Shown here piece after piece: positions 6,732 to 10,657 of a DNA stretch of 10,657 nucleotides (position 1 is the first letter of the stretch; every line of letters starts with the position of its first letter). The position numbers were made by a program, and so were the translations under genes. The notes beneath the pieces were generated by a model that saw only the letters and a program-made list of their open reading frames with translations, was not told the DNA's origin and made no database searches. The DNA is taken from the NCBI GenBank assembly GCA_028701635.1, contig JAQVQJ010000033.1, forward strand, positions 1-10,657. Reading direction: 5' to 3'. The stretch comes from Clostridia bacterium (lineage in GTDB: Bacteria > Bacillota_A > Clostridia > Christensenellales > UBA1242).

Positions 6732-9296
6732 TTAGTTTTCAGGTTTTTCTTCTTGTTTTGCGTACTCGATTTCCTCTTTGGTTATCTCTTGTGGAACGCT
6801 TTCTAATCCTGTTGGATTAAGAGGATTTTCTGCTTCTGCCTTTTCTTCATCATGTTCCGTTGTCGCAACACTAATTATTTTTGCATCTTCACGGAGTTTC
6901 ATTACTTTAACTCCAAGGGTGCTTCTTCCAATTAAATTAATATCTCCTGCTGCCATACGAATTATAATTCCATTGTCTGCAATTAACATTAAATCTTGCT
7001 CTTCACGAACAACTTTTAGGGCAACAAGCTTTCCAGTCTTTTCATTAAAGTTTCCAGCTTTAACTCCCTTTCCGCCACGAGTTTGTACTCTGTAATCTTC
7101 TGGGCTGGATCGTTTACCATATCCTTTTTCGGTGATGGTTATAAATTGTTGTTTTACATCATTAATTATAGCCATATCAATGACAAAATCACCTTTTTCA
7201 AGATTAATACTTCTAACACCTTGTGTATCACGTCCCATAGAACGAACATTCTTTTCATTAAAGCGGATACATTTACCCCTATTTGAAGCTATTAATATAT
7301 CATTTGTTCCATCTGTTAATTCTACGCCAATAAGTTTATCGCCTTCAAGTAGCTTAATTGCTATCTTTCCAACTTTTCTAATACTTGCAAATTCTGTAAG
7401 GTCAGTTTTCTTAATTAATCCATTTCTAGTCGCCATCATTAAGTTGCCTTTTTGATCTTTTTCAAGAGGAATTACAGCAGTTACATTTTCATCTTGTGAT
7501 AGTTGAAGTAGATTAATTATGGCTCTTCCCTTTGCAGCTCTTTGTGCTTCTGGAACTTCATAAGCCTTAATTGAATAAACCTTTCCAAAATCAGTAAAGA
7601 AAAGCAAATCGTTATGAGTGCAGGTTATTATAATGTTTTCAACAAAATCTTCTTCTTTTGTTTTATGTGCAGATACACCAACACCGCCTCGTTTTTGTGC
7701 GCGATATTCACTAACTGACATTCTCTTTATATATCCTTCATGTGTCATAGAAACAACAACGTCTTCACGAGCGATTAAATCTTCAATATCTATACCACCC
7801 ATATCAATACTTATTTCCGACTTACGAGGAGTATTATATGATTTCTTTACTTCTTCTAAGTCATCATAAATTATGGTTAAAACTCTTTCTGGTTTTGCTA
7901 AAATATCATTTAAATCTGCAATGGTCATTTCAAGGGCTGCAAGTTCTTCTTTTAATTTCGAAACTTCCAAACCTGTCAATCTTGACAACTTCATTTCAAG
8001 TATGGCATTTGCTTGTTTATCTGATAGATCAAATTCATTCATTAAAGATACAACAGCTTCTTGTTTTTCTTTTGATGCTTTAATTACTTTAATTACTCTA
8101 TCGATATTTGCTAAAGCAATAACTAAACCTTTTACTATGTGTTCTCTTTCAAGCGCTTTTCCTAAATCAAATTGAGTCCTTCTTGTCAAAACTTCTTTTT
8201 GATGTTCTAGATAGTGATAAAGCATTTCTTTTAGGTTAAGGATTTTTGGATATCCATCTACAAGAGCAAGGAATATTATTCCATCTCCCATTTGTAATTG
8301 AGTATGTTTGTATAATGAGTTCAAAACAACTTGAGGGTTAGCATCTCGTTTAAGGTCGACTACTATTCTCATGCCATCACGATCGGATTCTTCTTTAATA
8401 TCAGAAATACCTTCTAATTTCTTATTTTTTACATGGTCAGCAATTTGAATAATAAGGTTTGCTTTATTTACTTGATAAGGAATTTCAGTAATAACAATTC
8501 TTGTTCTGTTATCGTGCTCTTCAATTTCAGCTTTACCACGTAATACGAGTCCACCACGACCAGTTCTATATGCTTGTTTAATAGCAGCGCGCCCCATAAT
8601 TATTCCCCCTGTTGGGAAGTCAGGAGCAGGGATATACTTAATTAATTCCTCGATGTCTATTTCAGGGTCCTTAATTAAGGCTTGAATACCACAAATTACT
8701 TCTCCAAGGTTATGTGGAGGAATATTTGTTGCCATACCAACAGCTATACCATCTGAACCGTTTACTAGTAGGTTAGGGAATTTCGCAGGAAAAACAACAG
8801 GTTGCATTTCTGTGTCATCAAAGTTAGGATAGAAATCAACAGTATTTTTGTCTATATCTTTTATCAGTTCGCCTGCAATTTTTGACAATCTAGCCTCTGT
8901 GTAACGCATAGCAGCTGGACTATCTCCATCTACAGAACCGAAGTTTCCATGACCATCTACAAGCGGACAACGAATAGAAAAATCTTGAGCCATACGAACT
9001 AACGCATCATAAATAGAACTATCACCATGTGGGTGATATTTTCCCATAACTTCTCCGACAATTCTTGCTGACTTTCTAAAAGGTTTATCAGAGTAAATAC
9101 CTAATTCGCTCATTGAATAAAGAATTCTTCTATGAACTGGCTTTAAGCCGTCGCGAACATCTGGAATTGCTCTTGAAACATTAACTGCCATAGCATAAGA
9201 AATAAATGATTTTTTTAATTCATCATTAACTTCCATTTTTATAACTTTTGTACCTTGAAACATTTTTTCTAATGCTAACTTATTATCTTCTTTCAT
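6732..9296 (-). CDS. gyrA: DNA gyrase subunit A
   Basis: Breaks and rejoins DNA in the A2B2 gyrase that introduces negative supercoils with ATP. The protein is 854 residues, normal length. The ATG at 9296 follows AGGAG (9303-9307), which overlaps the stop of the preceding gene. N-terminal winged-helix domain with [17 protein letters not shown]; active-site Tyr132 in AMRYTE; quinolone region [12 protein letters not shown] (86-97) with the sensitive-type Ser93 and Asp97 (E. coli Ser83 and Asp87). Coiled-coil tower in the middle, then the six-bladed C-terminal wrapping domain. The GyrA box in the first blade reads QKRGGVG (534-540), lacking the basic sixth residue; a second box-like QTRGGKG lies at 738-744. 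The C-terminus is a glutamate-rich tail ([10 protein letters not shown] onward). The pairing with gyrB and the box motifs favour gyrase over topoisomerase IV (ParC). Confidence 0.95.
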   Translation of the reverse strand: MKEDNKLALEKMFQGTKVIKMEVNDELKKSFISYAMAVNVSRAIPDVRDGLKPVHRRILYSMSELGIYSDKPFRKSARIVGEVMGKYHPHGDSSIYDALVRMAQDFSIRCPLVDGHGNFGSVDGDSPAAMRYTEARLSKIAGELIKDIDKNTVDFYPNFDDTEMQPVVFPAKFPNLLVNGSDGIAVGMATNIPPHNLGEVICGIQALIKDPEIDIEELIKYIPAPDFPTGGIIMGRAAIKQAYRTGRGGLVLRGKAEIEEHDNRTRIVITEIPYQVNKANLIIQIADHVKNKKLEGISDIKEESDRDGMRIVVDLKRDANPQVVLNSLYKHTQLQMGDGIIFLALVDGYPKILNLKEMLYHYLEHQKEVLTRRTQFDLGKALEREHIVKGLVIALANIDRVIKVIKASKEKQEAVVSLMNEFDLSDKQANAILEMKLSRLTGLEVSKLKEELAALEMTIADLNDILAKPERVLTIIYDDLEEVKKSYNTPRKSEISIDMGGIDIEDLIAREDVVVSMTHEGYIKRMSVSEYRAQKRGGVGVSAHKTKEEDFVENIIITCTHNDLLFFTDFGKVYSIKAYEVPEAQRAAKGRAIINLLQLSQDENVTAVIPLEKDQKGNLMMATRNGLIKKTDLTEFASIRKVGKIAIKLLEGDKLIGVELTDGTNDILIASNRGKCIRFNEKNVRSMGRDTQGVRSINLEKGDFVIDMAIINDVKQQFITITEKGYGKRSSPEDYRVQTRGGKGVKAGNFNEKTGKLVALKVVREEQDLMLIADNGIIIRMAAGDINLIGRSTLGVKVMKLREDAKIISVATTEHDEEKAEAENPLNPTGLESVPQEITKEEIEYAKQEEKPEN

Positions 9297-9305
9297 TTTT
9301 TTCTC

Positions 9306-9581
9306 CTATTTTTCTTGCGAATTTTGTTTTTCTTTCCATTGTTTATATTTTTCTTTCATACATACTGCACAAGGTCTATAACCAGCTTTTATTGCATCTG
9401 CCTCATTGGCGAAGAATACTCTGTTTTTTACATATTTTCCTTTAGCAATCCATCTAAGTGCGGAAGGGCAATCTAGTTTTCCGTAAATTTTTATATCTTT
9501 ATTGCCACCAAGCTGTCCGGGTTTTTCACTTAAATATGTTTTTCCATCTTTACCAATCAATTTATATAGTTTATTCTCCAT
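9306..9581 (-). CDS. Ada-type zinc-binding domain protein, small
   Basis: 91 residues, acidic/basic, soluble. The segment IYGKLDCPSALRW (32-44), then NRVFFANEADAIKAGYRPCAVC (53-74), resembles the N-terminal zinc domain of Ada (FxANxxxAxxAGFRPCxxC), the module that accepts methyl groups from DNA phosphotriesters. Only three cysteines are present (Cys38, Cys71, Cys74) against four in Ada, so the metal site would need a different fourth ligand and methyl transfer is not assured. The lead MENKLYKLIGKDGKTYLSEKPG and the tail KEKYKQWKEK are typical of a family of standalone small Ada-like metal-binding proteins known to me from Gram-positive genomes. The gene lies 14 bases after gyrB and 9 bases before gyrA. 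The ribosome binding site AAAGGT (9591-9596), 9 bases before the ATG, touches the gyrB stop, so it is co-translated with the gyrase subunits. A DNA-linked function is plausible but inferred. Confidence 0.75.
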   Translation of the reverse strand: MENKLYKLIGKDGKTYLSEKPGQLGGNKDIKIYGKLDCPSALRWIAKGKYVKNRVFFANEADAIKAGYRPCAVCMKEKYKQWKEKQNSQEK

Positions 9582-9595
9582 GTAGATTCTACCTT

Positions 9596-10657
<1,062 letters not shown>

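Noticed and set aside
7132..7455. Plus-strand open frames within gyrA
   Set aside because: They are antisense to well-conserved GyrA codons and have no initiation signals.

Overview
The window is AT-rich, densely coding bacterial DNA with strong AGGAG ribosome binding sites and TTGACT/TATAAT-type promoters. GyrB lacks the long insert seen in proteobacteria, and the CCA-enzyme tail and small Cys protein also look Gram-positive. Together with a C-terminally membrane-anchored InlB-B-repeat surface protein, this points to a low-GC Bacillota lineage, plausibly an uncultured host-associated one; the exact taxon cannot be read from the sequence. All seven genes end in TAA or TAG, tryptophan is encoded by TGG, and no reading frame contains an internal TGA, so the ordinary bacterial code fits.

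Layout, plus strand. Bases 1-2199 are the 3' part of a large repetitive surface-protein gene, closed by a rho-independent terminator. A strong promoter at 2293-2321 then starts a two-gene tRNA-function operon: an archaeal/rickettsial-type valyl-tRNA synthetase (2347-4734) and, 7 bases later, a CCA-adding tRNA nucleotidyltransferase (4742-5992). A separate promoter at 5996-6024 precedes a nucleoside 2-deoxyribosyltransferase-like gene (6041-6694).

Layout, minus strand. The right-hand part is a gyrase operon read leftward: gyrB (start beyond the right edge), a 91-residue Ada-type zinc-binding protein, and gyrA. The genes are 14 and 9 bases apart, and each downstream ribosome binding site overlaps or abuts the stop of the gene before it. 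The two convergent transcription units meet at one hairpin (about 6697-6724) that can terminate in both directions.

Most of the window is housekeeping. I see no clearly new multi-gene system. The points worth a second look are the Ada-like gene lodged between the gyrase genes, the archaeal-type ValS with a KLAKS in place of KMSKS, the deoxyribosyltransferase-like protein with a duplicated half-domain, and the repeat structure of the surface protein.
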